Assembly (NCBI GenBank): GCA_026120185.1 | Contig: JANUWF010001188.1 | Coordinates: 3,072,001-3,136,000, forward strand | DNA from: Voacanga thouarsii | Taxonomy: Eukaryota > Streptophyta > Magnoliopsida > Gentianales > Apocynaceae | Reading direction: 5' to 3' | Length of the DNA stretch: 64,000 nucleotides | In this document: in pieces, positions 35,545-48,093 of the stretch | How positions within the stretch are numbered: position 1 is the first letter of the stretch | Layout of the letters: each line of letters begins with the position of its first letter | Notes under the pieces: generated by a model | Told to the model about the DNA's origin: nothing | The model's input: only the letters and a program-made list of their open reading frames with translations | Database searches by the model: none | Translations under genes and position numbers: made by a program

Positions 35545-36119
35545 GAAGTTAGCCGAGAAAGTATTCTATTGTTTGAAATGCCATCAAGGCTTGAGAGAGT
35601 AAACAAGAAAAACCTTAGTCCAAGGTTTAATTTAAAGGCCATTTTCATCAAAAGGGTGACACAAGGAAAGCTATGAACACCATTTTCTTTTTGGAAAGAG
35701 ACTGTTTTTATGAAAACCCCAGAAGAAAGATGATAGAAGTTTGTTCAAATTAGAAAAAATGGACAAATGAGGCATCACTGAATGTAATAGACGCGTTGTT
35801 AAAGATGTTAAAACTGTCCTGATCTAAACAAGATGCCCAACCTGTGATAGAAATTTATATTGCCATCCAAAGAGCTTTTTTGTACCTTTCCGAATGGAAG
35901 AACAAAAAAAAAAAAAACCCTTTTTATTTCACCCACACAACAAAAGGCAACCAAGGTATGTGATAGGAAAGCTTTTCCTAGAATATCCCATGAATTCATG
36001 AATAGAAGAAGACCTTTGCAAAGGCCTTGGAGAATATTATGAAAGAATATTTAAAGATGTTAATTAGTTGACCCAACACTAAATGATATTCCTCAAAAAA
36101 CTACTTGACTAGTCACAAT
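35545..36119. other. Spacer between copia and hAT elements
   Basis: About 575 bases with no recognised coding or repeat content. It is the DNA that flanked the copia insertion on one side and the hAT insertion on the other. Confidence 0.5.
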
Positions 36120-36925
36120 TAGCAATGGCATGTGGGCCGGTTCAACCCGCTGAGTCAGTGTGTTAGGCCGTACCAGTCCGAAACATCATGCCGAACCAAC
36201 CATATTGTAGCTAGCCGATCACCGATCTAGTCCAAGCCGGGCTGGGCCACCTAGGCCTATGGACCAACCGGTTAGCTCGTTTGGAGTAGCGTTATACTTT
36301 TTGTTTTTCTATTACCCCTCCCCCCTCCCCCAACGGTCAAAATCGCTTTTTTTATATATTTTTTTTTTACCCTCAAATGGTCAAATGAACTTTTTTATTT
36401 GTATTTTAGTCCCCCAATGGCTATATTCTCTCCTATAAACCCTAAAACTCTATAAATACCTCTCAATTCACCCCAAAACTCACCAAATACTCTCTAACTC
36501 TCTCCAATTCTCTCCAACTCTCTTATTTTCATTTATCTTTCTTTCATAATCCTCAAATCTTTTCATTTCCTCTACAAAAAGTGTTAGAGTAGAATTTATT
36601 TTTTTATATATTTTTTAAAGCAAAGTCTTCATATTTTAGAAGATTATTGAGAGGCGGAATAGTGAATAGTTCAAGTATCAAAGAAGACAAGAAATAAAGC
36701 TCCACAAAGTATTATTGTTCTTGGGCATCAACTAGTTAGTATTTCTTAATCTTACATTCTTATTTTTTTTAACTTTATTAATTGCTTATTTGTTTTAGTT
36801 ATTTATTTAATTTTTAATTTAATTTACAAGTTATTTATAATTTTTTTAAATTCTCTTATTTCATTTTTGTTAATACTTTATTTCATTTTTTTGAATTTTA
36901 ATTGATTATTTTTTTTCTAGAAATA

Positions 36926-37199
36926 ATGGACCCAAATCAATATTATCATTTTTCTTCATCACAATCATCTGTACATTTTGATTTCAATATAAATCTAACC
37001 TTGAATTTAACAAATAATGAAATAGGTAATGAAAATGAAGACCCTAGTAGGCCTAGCGTTAATGTTTCACAATCACAACCAACTCCAACTATTAATCCTA
37101 ATGAATCTAATATGGGTTAGGATGATGGTGAAACTTCAGAAGTTATAGCTAAAGCAAAAACATCTATAGTTTAGAATCTTTTTGAAAAAAATAATGAGG
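36926..37199 (+). pseudogene. hAT transposase, N-terminal part
   Basis: ATG at 36926 follows an acceptor-like TTTTTTCTAG. The frame encodes a Ser/Asn-rich N-terminus (MDPNQYYHFSSSQ) and then, past two TAG codons that look like mutated Trp codons, SEVIAKAKTSIV and NLFEKNNE, the stretch before a BED finger. The coding region is cut at 37200 by an inserted TIR element and resumes at 38348 with the finger. Confidence 0.7.
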
Positions 37200-38347
37200 C
37201 TTAATTCTACATTTAGTCCCTGAACTTTTTTTTTACATGGAGGGTCCCTAAACTTTATTTTTAACTTTTTAGATCCCCGAACTTTATTTTTTTGACATAA
37301 TTAGTCCCTAAACTTTATTTTTAACTTTTTAAGTCTCTTAACATTTTTATTTCGACACATTTGGTCCTTTTGCGAAATTTTCATTAATCATTTTACAAGT
37401 AAATATAAAGTTTCTTGACTATTAATTTTATAGAGAATTTAAAATTTGTTGACACGTTTATATCTTTATATAAAAGAAAAAAATTCAATAAATACATGAT
37501 AAGTAGAACGGTCAATTCGAATTGTGAATTAATTTGGTCAAGTTCAAGTTACACTCGACTTCAAAAATTTTAAAATTAGCTTGAGCTTAGCCCAATCAAA
37601 CTCACAAATGTTAAGCTCGAACTTGGCTCCAATATAAAATGTGAGTTCGTGCTGGTTGAAAATAATTCAAAAAAATATAAAATTTTAACTCATATATAAT
37701 AATATAAATACATATAACTAAAATGTAGTTTTATATAAATATCTATTACAATAAAAATGAAAATGAAAAAACGTCATATAAAAAATCATTTTTTAATTAT
37801 TATAATAGTGATAGTTTTATATTTTGGTTAATTTTATAATGAAATTCTACAGTAATGTAAAAAAAATAAGATAAAGAATTATTATACTAAAAAAAGGTTT
37901 AATAAGTATATATTTTGATAATCAATGACTAATAAAATAAATGTGATTGTTTAGTTTAATGTTGTTGTCTTAGATTTTATTAAAATTTGTAGAGATGGAA
38001 AATGATTTTGCAATAGTTTTATAGTTATTTTTAAAAGTAATAATATCTTTATAATTTTATTTTTTTTTTTAAAAAAAAAGATCTTTTATTATCAAATTTT
38101 CATTATTCGGACTAAACAGAGTGCGTTAGAGTTAATTTCAATCCATTTAGAGTGGGTAAATAATAATATTTTTAAAGGACCAAGTGTGTCGAAGTAAAAA
38201 TGTTAAGGGACTAACTAAGTTAAAAATAAAGTTTAGGGATCAACTATGCCCCCAAAAATAGTTCAATGACCTAATAAAGTGAAAAATAAAATTTGGAGAC
38301 CAACCGTGTCAAAAAAATAAAGTTCAGGGACTAAATATAGAATTAAG
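37200..38347. mobile_element. Non-autonomous TIR element (MITE/foldback-like)
   Basis: Ends are CTTAATTCTACATTTAGTCC... and its inverted form, 26 bases with one mismatch (37200-37225, 38322-38347). Inside each end, the phrase TCCCTAAACTTTATTTTTAA (and variants with GAACTT) repeats about every 50 bases, so the arms (37200-37375 and about 38175-38347) form long inverted repeats made of tandem units. The AT-rich centre has no transposase. A flanking TSD is not clear (TTAA lies at both tips). Superfamily not assigned. Confidence 0.8.
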
Positions 38348-40266
38348 ACGGATAATGATAATGATAGGGTAACATGTAAAATTTGTAAGGTGCTGTATGC
38401 ATATAAGAATGGAGGAGGGACAGGAATGTCAGTTATACGTATGAAAATGTCACATAATAATTGGTTAAAAAACTTATTTAAACAACAACAAATTCATACA
38501 TAATGACTAGTTAGGAAACCTACTTAAACAACAACAAATTCATACTACATGAGATCAAATTATAGGTAATTTTCAATATGATCATAAAAAAAAATAGAAG
38601 TGGATTTGGTAATTTGGTTGTTCAAACTAAATTACCTTTTAATTTTACAGAAAATTCACATTATGAACAATAGATGCAATACAATTGCCAACCTGCATGG
38701 AAAAAGATTCCTAGAACAACATTAAAAAAGAATGTAATAAAGATATATAAAGAAATAAAAGAGTATCTTATTGCTATATTTGATTCTTGTAATTGGAAAT
38801 TTGCTTTTATTTGTGATGGTTGGACTGCAATTACTAATGGGTCTTATTTGTGCATTACATGTTATTGGATAGATCATGATTGGTTAGTACAAAAAAAATA
38901 TATTTGTTTTAAATTATTTAAATATCCTCATGTATGTACTAGTATTGCTAGAATGATTACTCAAACATGTCATGAATATAGGCTTTTAAATATATTTATT
39001 TCTATTTCTTTAGATAACGCTTCAAATAATGATTCTGCCATAGCAATTTTCAAAAATACTATGAATCCTATATTAGATGATGTTTTATTTCATACTAGGT
39101 GTGCTTGTCATATACTTAATTTGTGTGTTAAGGAATGATATAAATATATTGATGATATTGTTAATATAATTAGAAATGTTGTTTTATTTATTAAAATTTC
39201 TCCAATGAGGCAACAAAATTTTAAGACTTTATGTCGAGAACAAGGTGTATCTTTTAAAAAATTTAGATTAGATTGTAAAACTAGATGGAATTCAACTTTG
39301 GATATGTTTGAAAATGTTATACCTTTTCAAAATCAACTTATTAAATTTTGTAATAGTATTAATCTTCAACCTTAACTCACTGAAACTCATTTTGAAAATT
39401 GTATCGTTCTTTCAACATTTTTATTTATTTTTAGAAGCAACTGAACTTTTATCGGAATCTTATTTCCTACCACTTATCATATTCTTCCAACATTTGCTAA
39501 GGTAGTATATATTTTTCGTGAGCATATGGGGCATCCCCAGTATGGTTATTTTATGAGAAGTATGATTGAAAAATATAAAAAATATTACGAAGATTGTATG
39601 GAATTATGTTTAGATCTTTGAGTAATAACTATTGAATTTCATAGTATGTTGAATAGCTCTACGAAATATTAGATTTTGATGAATCTTCAATACTTAGGCA
39701 ATGTATGATAAAAGGTATAAAAGATAAAATGGCTAAAGCTCTATCTAACATGTTTAATTTGTATGAGTTTAAGTCTTCTTACTCTAGTTATACTATTTTA
39801 AGTAGGCAAGGTTCATTATCATCATCATCTAGCAGTTAATTTCAATCACCACGAATATCTACCTCTTCAATTTCATCAGCATTTAATCTATTAGGTATCA
39901 TGAAGCGTCAAAGAAGATCATCTATCACCTATAATGAGATGGAAATTTACAAGATGTAGCCTCTGATAGAAAATGAGGATCAATATTTTGACATTTGTGG
40001 TTGGTGGAAAGATCATGTAAATAAATACTCAATTTTATCTGAAATGGCACATGATCTTTTGACACCACCAGTCTCCACAGTGCTATCAAAAAACGTCTTT
40101 AGTAAGAGGGCTCGAACAATTCATGAAAGAACATCTTGATTAAATCCTCACACTTTGAAGATGTTAATGTGTTGTAGTAATTGGTTCACAGCCGAAGATA
40201 GTCTGACCAATTCGTAAATTGTTGATGATGACTCAGATGAAGAATGGGGGAGTCAAGTATTCGAAT
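38348..40266 (+). pseudogene. hAT transposase, BED finger to dimerisation domain
   Basis: It begins with VTCKICKVLYAYKNGGGTG (BED zinc finger, CxxC), then a stop-broken linker. The core is open at 38674-39138 (154 residues): NWKFAFICDGWTAITNGSY, ISLDNASNNDSAI and LFHTRCACHILNLCVKE, classic RICESLEEPER-like hAT motifs with DxxxxN. Later fragments include LDCKTRWNSTLDMFENVIPF, then the C-terminal hATC dimerisation domain at 39970-40140 (FDICGWWKDHVNKYSILSEMAHDLLTPPVSTV). Many stops and frameshifts make it inactive. The enzyme would have excised and reinserted hAT ends by cut-and-paste. Confidence 0.88.
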
Positions 40267-40569
40267 AAATAGGAACTTAGGATAAGTAATATTACGTAAT
40301 TATTTAATTTTATTTTTAGGATATTTATTCTATTTTTAAATTTTGATCGTTGTAATATTTTTAAGAGGTTTAGGCATCAAGTCCCCCTTTTATGTGATCT
40401 TTATTTTATTAATTAATAAAACTGGTAAGAATCCAAGCCAAACCTCCAACACTTTGAGGTGGCTTTTTTATGATTTAAACAATCTTGTTATTCAAGTAAT
40501 AATGAAAAATTACAAGATAAGTACACATTAAAATTTTTAACCAAATTAAGCTAAAAACATAAAGAATAG

Positions 40570-40706
40570 GAGAGAGGACAGGCTAGGGCCCAGCCCGCAG
40601 GCCTCATGGGCCTAAGGGCCCGGGCCATGCTGGGCCTAGGGTTTCTGGCCTTAGGCCCGACTCGGCACGGACCGACCCACCTATGCGTAGGACCGGCCCG
40701 GCACGC
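40570..40706. repeat. GC-rich GGGCC-repeating hAT subterminal region
   Basis: GGGCC or GGCCC occurs about a dozen times in 137 bases, in sharp contrast with the surrounding AT-rich DNA; the left subterminal region (36130-36260) has a weaker version. Probable transposase-binding region. Frames read across it (40551-40820 and 40606-40812) are spurious. Confidence 0.7.
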
Positions 40707-41210
40707 CACTACAAGAAATATTAACTTTAGTGACGGAAAAATGCAACGGCCATATACTGTCACTAATTTGCTATGGCATTGCGACGGGAATGTTTCAGCG
40801 ACAAATGGTTGACCATTCATTGCAACTCCATCACTAATTAGCTACGGCTTTAAACTGTCGCTAATTCTGCAACGGTGTTCAGAAATAAAAAAATCTGAAT
40901 TTAGCAACTAACTGTCGCTAATACATAGCTAATTAATGATGGTACTACGACGGTGATCCGAAATTCAAAAATCAAATCACGACTTAGCAATTAACCGTCA
41001 CTAATCCATATCTAAATTGCGACTAAACCTTAAGCCCTATCAAGGTTGTCGCTATATAGAGACCATACCCTTGTACCGTCGCTATTAGCAATTGGTCAGC
41101 TACGCTATTTGTGTAGCCGTAGCTAAACCCTCACTATTTGCTACGATTTAGCTACGGCCTATAAAAAATTTAAAACTATTTGGAGAGAAAATTTCTCATT
41201 TATCCGCAGC
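40707..41210 (+). repeat. CACTA terminus and subterminal repeats
   Basis: After the CACTA end, short direct and inverted copies of a GACGG / CCGTCGCTAA / GCTACGGCT motif recur roughly every 20-40 bases (for example TTAGTGACGG at 40728, TGCGACGGG near 40779, CCGTCGCTATTAGC near 41077, TTTAGCTACGGCC near 41148). Such arrays bind the element's accessory protein (TNPA-type). A further cluster sits at 43863-43912 beyond the solo LTR. Confidence 0.85.
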
Positions 41211-41504
41211 TAAATCATTGATATTTACTACGATTTAGCTACAAATGTATACATTTTGATATTTTGTTCAAAATTAAAAGTTATTTGATCGCCATATTTT
41301 AGCTCTATAATTACATATTTTGATATATTTTAAGATGTGCATGTCATCATACAATAATGACATATGAGATATATTTTCCCAAAATGTCAGATAATTAATA
41401 TATATACATGTTTAATTAATCTAGTTATATACTATATTGATATATCAATGGTTATAGTTGTATATGCATATATGGTATGTATTTATATATTAGTAGTTAA
41501 ATAA

Positions 41505-41715
41505 TTATGTATGTATGTATGTATGTATGTATGTATGTATGTATGTATGTATGTATGTATGTATGTATGTATGTATGTATGTATGTATGTATGTATGTAT
41601 GTATGTATGTATGTATGTATGTATGTATGTATGTATGTATGTATGTATGTATGTATGTATGTATGTATGTATGTATGTATGTATGTATGTATGTATGTAT
41701 GTATGTATGTATGTA

Positions 41716-41750
<35 letters not shown>
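41505..41750. repeat. Compound microsatellite (TATG)53, (GT)n, (GA)n
   Basis: About 53 perfect TATG units (41505-41717), then GT repeats (41716-41737), then GA repeats (41738-41750), which run straight into the solo LTR. All frames across it are translation artefacts of the repeat (poly-MYVC and its reverse). Confidence 0.97.
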
Positions 41751-43214
41751 TAGGGGCTAAATTCATTACTATTTTCCTTCTTATTTGAGGATAATTTGAG
41801 ATACTTTTGATGTAATAACTAAGTATATTCCTTCCTATTTGATATTTTGCTTGTAAAAAATATTTTTGATGAATTTGTGTAGAATTGAGTAGATTTCGAG
41901 CAAAAAGTGAAAGATTCCAGATTGTACCTAGCGCCAAGTCTGTTCTAGAAAAGTAACAAATAGTGAGGAAACCAGAATACACCTAGTGCCAGGTGGGTCG
42001 AAGGGACCTAGCACCCGGTCCACTCTGTGCAAAGGCGGTGAATTTTCCTTTTCAGATCAGATTTTGGTAATTTCAGTTTGATTCTTTTGAGAACTCTTTC
42101 AACCACAGAAAAGGACTTTTGTAGGCATTTTTTGGCAATTAGAATTCCTATAAATACAACAAAATAACATCGTACAAACTAGTTTTCATAGTTTTCAATT
42201 CTTCATTGTAATATCTTTAGAAAACTCCTAGAGAAATACCAAGATTTAGGAGGATCAAAGGAGTATTCTTGGAGAAGAAGAAGAGGTTGCTTAAGAAGGT
42301 TTTAAGAAAGAAAAAGAAAGCTTACTAGTCTATAAGTGGTTTCTTTTTCTTTTCTTTGTAATTTATTGACAATTTGAGATTAATATTTTAATTGTCTTTA
42401 GAGGATATTCTTTTAGATTCATGATTTTGTATTGATTTTAGATCTTTGATCAATTTATTGTAATTCTTGGTATTTGATTACTTGAACATAATATCATGTT
42501 GGATTGATTAGTTCTCTTCTAATTAAATTGCAAAACAATGTTATGAGAGAATGGCCAACTAATTAATTCAATACTAGTTATTCTTAACTTACTTGAAAAG
42601 GAAGTTAACGGTAAAGACTAAGTAATCAAAGATTGGTTGATGATTCCTCGAATATAGATTCATTAGCTAATTTCATATTTTAAATCACCTAGAATTTGGG
42701 GATTTGTTTAAGGATTGATTTTAATGCATCTTTTGGGTAAATTGGTTGTAATATAATATATTCACTAATTTATCTTTAAGATAGTGATTCCATGGATTGT
42801 AAACAAAGTGAGTCTAATGTATTCATTTATGATGACAAAATAATAATTAATTGAGAGAATTGCTAGTCAATCATTATTGTGTATTCAAGGATTTCTATCT
42901 ATTTACATATCTTTTCTCATTTTTCTCACTACTTGATTATCCTTGTGACTTTTCTTATGTGACTTGATTTTCTCTAGTATAGTAGGTTAGTGTTTTATTT
43001 ACTTCTATTCCTTTTTTTTATTGACTAAACAATAAATATTGGATAAAGTAAGGTGAGAGCCTAAGTTCTCCTAGATTCGATACTTATTATTCCCTATACT
43101 ATACGATGGGTATACTTGCCCGTATGTATAGTTTTAGTGGTTGGCATTTTAATTAAAACTTGATTAATTGTGTAATTTGTTGGTAATATTTTCGACACTA
43201 AAAAACACGCATCA
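41748..43214 (+). mobile_element. Solo LTR of the non-autonomous family, divergent
   Basis: From GATAGGGGCTAAATTC (first base of the usual TGATAGGGG changed or replaced by the GA repeat) to ACACGCATCA, 1467 bp. It shares the GGCGCC-type motifs (ACCTAGCGCCAAGTC near 41930) and the conserved 3' portion (GATGGGTATACTTGCCCGTA near 43105). No primer site follows, so it is solo. A simple TSD is not visible; see the flanking duplication. Confidence 0.85.
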
Positions 43215-43255
43215 ATATACATTGATACATTAATGGTTATTATTGTATATGCATA

Positions 43256-43288
<33 letters not shown>

Positions 43289-46200
43289 GACATTTTTCCT
43301 ATCTAAATATCTTTAAATTTTTAAAAAATATATAATAGTATCTATATAATAATATAGATATTTTTTAAATATTTTAAAATTTTGTTTAAAAATATATATT
43401 AATGTATATCAACTGAAGTGTTATCTGTAATTAAAATATTATAAATATCTTGTTATTATAATTCTTCAACTTTTGTTAAAATATGTAGCAAAGTATACAT
43501 GATTCTAACAGATTCATTTTTTTTTATTATACAACTTACCTAGAAAGAAAATAATACTTCAACTTTTGTTAAATTTTAACTAAATTAATATTAACAAGTA
43601 AATATTAACAACTGAATTATAAATTTATTAAATGTTTAATTGTTTATTACATATTTTTAGTTAAAAGATTAAAATTGTAAAAAAATTAATTATTAATTAA
43701 CATATAAAATAAAATTTTTATTTTTTAATTTCAAGTTTAGTCATATAAAAAAATTCATACAGCCTATGTGAAATTGTGTAAATGGTAAGATCTAGCCTTA
43801 TATATTAATATCAAATTAAATTATAAGTAGTTAGAGGTGTACCAAAAAAAGAAAAATATATATTACCGTCACTAAGCCCTCGCTATCAGCGAGAGTTTAG
43901 CGACGATATAATTGCTATCACAAAATCCTCCAATATATCTAACACTTGGTCATTTTTCCCTATCTTCTTCTTCCTCTTAATGACCGTTGTGTTCTCCCTT
44001 AATCTCTCTCTGTGAAAAATTGTCTTCCCCGCCTGAGGCTGTCACTCTGCATCCCCCTCCCCCCTCCCTTGTCGTCCTTCTTTCCACCGTTGTGACTCCT
44101 CCCGTACCTCTAAGCCATTGCCATTGGTCTGCGTTCCCCTCCCCCCGCCGATCTAAGCCCTCACCATCATTCGGTATATAAGTGGCTGCCAGTGACTCCC
44201 GCTCCTCCCATAGGTGTATGTCCTCGCCGTCGATCGAAATTTTTGTGTTGCCGCCATTCATTCCCAACTTCAACACTAGAATTTTATTCTCCCCCAAAGT
44301 TCGTTGAAACTCCTCCTTCCAGTATTGTTGTCGTCACTGCCACCACTGAGAGTATTGTCGTCACCACTGCAGTCACTAAGGGTATTACTATTGCGGCCGT
44401 TGCTGCTTGTTTCAGGTGTCAATGGCATCACTTTGTGTTTTTCTTTTTTTTAATTTTGATGAGGTAAATTTGTGCAAATTATTTTGGCTATTGAAGAGAT
44501 TTGTTTGCTTTGTCAATCTAAATTGAAAACTCTACTTTTTTTTCATTATTGTAATTGCAAGATTGTATAGAGTTAAGTATTCCCCTACCTGAACTGCTTA
44601 TTTCCAATGGATTTGAGCCATTCAATGGATTCTGCTTATTACTCACACTAGGATATAAATTGCACGATGAATGACTCCATTCAACTAGCTTTGGTAGAAT
44701 ATTGCCCATTGTACTATATTTACCACCATCATCCCCTTTTTGCAAAGTTTTTTAACTGATTTAGCCTCAATTTTACCTTTTGCTTACTTTTTTTATCACT
44801 GATTCTATTCGTCCCAATATGATTAATTTGGATTGCTAAAGTTAAATTCAATCTCTGCAATGGCATTATTGTTTAAATGAGTTTTTTAAAATTATTTTTG
44901 GTTGGTGTTTGGTGTGGGGGGTAGGGGGTAGGGGTACTATTACTCTACATGTTATTCAACTTCTTTGATATGGTGTTTTTACTAATAACTGATACAGCCC
45001 TATTTTTGGAACTTAAGAATTTGATCAGCTTAACTATATTATATACTTTTGTACCACAAAATGTGTACTCATTTGAAATTTTTGTGGTTATTTTCAATTC
45101 CTTAGCTACCAAAAGTGTTTTCTCTTTTGCAATTTGACACTCAAATTCTCTTTGTTGTTTTGATACATGAGGTGGCTGGGAATGTGAAGTATCAAAAGAA
45201 GATCTATTGTGTAATATAGGGATATCGTAATTTTTAATTATTTTGATCGTCTAATTATGTGATATCCATTTTTGTCCTTAAGCATCTTTCCATCTTCTAT
45301 GCATACATTTATGAACATAATTTTCTGCTTTGCTAAGATATTTGTGTCAGAAGATTAACAGTTATTGTTATGTTGTTTTTGTCAAAGTATTGGTCTTCTT
45401 CTATGAAAACAGGAATTTTTGAGTAAATTTATGAATTGAGTTGTGTTGTACATAGATTTACATACATATGCCTCAATTTTTAACCATTATTATTGTCTAA
45501 AATGTAGAGCTTAACAGTATAAGAGTGTACTTTACTAGGGTGGTTTATCTTTAGCTTTGGTCTTCAAGTCAAAAGGTATATGAGTTTTTCTATTTAACTA
45601 GAAGCTATTATATCTTTAACTTATGTGAATGGATCCTCGTGAGTGATGGGTGATCATTCCTTGTGGATAATGAGTGATTACCCTTAGGTTAGTTTTATTG
45701 AATGTTTTTTTTTTTTTTTTTTGTAATTTCTATTGAACTTTGATTGATTTGAGATGGCTTAGTGCATGGAAAACGTCCAATTTATGGGGGAAACTCTGTC
45801 GAAATTTTCATGAGTTGGACTTGATACTATAGATAAATAGATTAAGTTAGGCTTCATTTTATCCAGTAGATTTTATTGAACTACCATCTTCTTAATGCAA
45901 AGAACAACAAGACAAAAATCATAAACTTTTACTTTTTGTAATCAAAGCAATCAGACTAATAAATCCATCATTCATAATCCTTCTCATTTCTTGATAGGTT
46001 ACATATATTCTTTTTTCTATCTTCCACTTAATGGAATAGCATTCAATTTTTCCTAACCACACAAAAGAAACAATTGAATTTCACAGACAATGCAACTCTA
46101 CAAATTACAGGAAGATCAACCTCAAAATGGATGTAATCAACATAGTAGTTTCAAGTAAAACATAGTATAAATACTAAACCCCGAACTTAAATAATGCATG

Positions 46201-46950
46201 TAGCAATATATAAACCTGAACATAGCTAGTAATTCAACTAATTCGCCATTTCTTTTGTCATTCACATTACAAGATAAGTCATTTCTTCTAGTACTTTTTC
46301 TTTAGCTTTGCTCGTCTACAAAATGGTATATAAGTTTCTATATTTCAAATCAAAATATTGTACATTTCAATTTAAAATATTGTAACTTCCATTTCTAAAA
46401 GTAGAACGGTGATCATTAAAAAAATATTCAAATCATATCAAAAAGCAAAAGCTTTTAGGTCTTCAAAACCCTTCTTCATCTCTTTTATGTGCCCTTCATA
46501 TGTATCTATCTTTCTTTATCTGGTAATTAGACTATCCACTTGTCTTGGCAGTTTTCATCAGGTGGAATCACTTTTCATCATTCTAGTGAAATTTCATAGA
46601 TAATGTGGACTGTTGTTCTCTCTTTCTAGACTTTTCTTGCTTGATTTGCGAAGAAGTACTTCACTAAGAATGATGAATATGAGTTCATGCTTTAAGTCTC
46701 TAGACAAATAAGAAAAAAGCCAGTTAGAATTAGATATACACATCCTTCTATGTAAGTTGGAGAAAATCTTTCCACTCAGGTTCTTCAATGTAATAGAACA
46801 TTTAATAGTACATTTACCGTATAAGGTAAAAGTCTATGGTCCAGTCCAATATAAATAGATGTATCCTTTCAAAAGGTAATCATTATTTTACTCCCTCTAA
46901 TTTAATTTCTTGGTCATATAATATCACTAAGTTATATTCTTGGATCGTAG
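43215..46950 (+). other. CACTA 5' noncoding region
   Basis: AT-rich DNA with an AT microsatellite (43248-43288), a second cluster of subterminal motifs (CCGTCACTAAGCC, TTAGCGACG near 43865-43905), a C/T-rich block (43960-44420) with short low-complexity frames, and G-runs at 44914-44934. The block ends near a GTAAAT-like donor at 44463, so it may be a first exon of the CACTA gene, followed by a long intron, but no domain is recognisable. No host gene is seen. Confidence 0.45.
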
Positions 46951-48093
46951 GTTCTTGCATCGTTTAAAAATGAAGGTGAAGAATAAGGCAAGAGTTGAAG
47001 GGTCAATTTGTAATATCTATCTTGTTGAAGAAACATCCACTTTCTTCTCTTACTACTTTGAATCACATGTGCAAACAAAGCACACACGACTATGGCTCAC
47101 AGTGAAGAAGGAGAATGTACAACCTCGAAGGCAGAGGAATGTACGTTGTCTATATGCAACTCTCCTAGAAAAATGTTGGAAAAGATTCAAACTAAGTTTC
47201 CCACATCAGATGAATATAAAGCAGATTTCAATTATATGTTCTTAAATTGTGAAGAGGTGCAACCATTCATTGAGTACGACTTCTCTTAACTTAGATTATG
47301 CTCATTTGGGTTGTTAATAAGGCATCCTCTTAATGTTCTATTTTGCACCTTCCACGATATTCATTGCACAAGTACAATCCAAAGAACCAAACATTTCAAA
47401 AGAAAAGGTTGACAGAAGAATAGAAAATGAATTTGGTTCATTGTTTAGAGATTACATAAGTTTTCCAGCTCATATAATCTTGTGAAAAGCAGGACTCTTA
47501 TATTTTAACTTACTATATTCTCTTATTTATATAGGTGCACAATGGACATAATGCAGTTACAAATCAATCCTTGAAAAACATTGCTTGGGGTCCATCCAGA
47601 CAGGTGAAATCATTTCAAGGATATATTGTGAATGGATATCGATTTCACACCAACAAGTATTGTGAAATGAATAGTACAACAAATAGTGGAGTATGCGTTA
47701 AGGGGGGTGGTTCTGACACATTTGAAAATGACTATTATGGAATCTTGAAAGAGATTATAGAACTCCAATTTCCTGGTCAACCATCTCAATCAATTGTACT
47801 CTTCAAATATGATTGGTTTGATCAAACCCCAGACTGAGGAGTTAGAGTGCATTCGCAGTTCAAACTAACTAATATTAACAAACGAAGAAGGTATCCGAAG
47901 TACGATCCTTTTGTCTTATCAACACAAGCAAGTCAAATATATTATTGTAAATATCCAGGAGTCCTAAGACCAAAATCTGATTGGTTGGCATGTGTAAAAC
48001 CAAGGCACGTTATGTGTTTGATGCCCCTTTAGTTGATACAGCTTATCAAGAAGACATTGATGACAATAATGTCGTGTGTATATCTTTGCAAGT
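46951..48093 (+). pseudogene. CACTA transposase: DUF4218 end and DUF4216
   Basis: The exon starts after an acceptor-like ATCGTAG. FLHRLKMKVKNKARVEGSIC and YLVEETSTFFSYYFESHVQTK match the DUF4218 region. After a frameshift the reading goes on with FPTSDEYKADFNYMFLNCEEVQPFIEY and, after a stop, RRIENEFGSLFRDY. An intron of about 75 bases (to TTATATAG, 47534) separates the next exon, which carries DUF4216: FQGYIVNGYRFHT, GSDTFENDYYGILKEIIEL, SIVLFKYDWFDQTP, YPKYDPFVLSTQASQIYY. A stop follows FDQTPD. The exon is cut at 48093 after SLQ and resumes at 57504. This is the TNPD-type transposase that acts at CACTA ends. Confidence 0.85.

Larger units (their letters stand above)
36120..40706 (+). mobile_element. 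hAT transposon, right end missing
   Basis: The left end TAGCAATGGCATGTGGGCCGG (36120) has an imperfect inverted match at the right, GGACCGGCCCGGCACGC (40690-40706), within GC-rich, GGGCC-repeating subterminal DNA typical of some plant hAT elements. Between them is a BED/hATC transposase pseudogene in plus orientation. The right inverted repeat stops where CACTACAAGAAA begins, so its last few bases and the 8 bp TSD partner (expected AGTCACAA, 36112-36119) should lie beyond the far end of the CACTA element. Confidence 0.75.

Noticed and set aside
40551..40820. GC-rich Pro/Ala/Arg frames
   Set aside because: They cross the hAT subterminal repeat and the CACTA junction, so no real gene could span them.
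41497..41982. Long frames across the microsatellite on both strands
   Set aside because: They are translations of a TATG repeat in three frames (period 4 gives a repeating tetrapeptide), with no other content.
43977..44467. Possible gene in the C/T-rich block
   Set aside because: Frames on both strands are low-complexity and overlap; at most a CACTA leader exon. Not strong enough for a CDS call.
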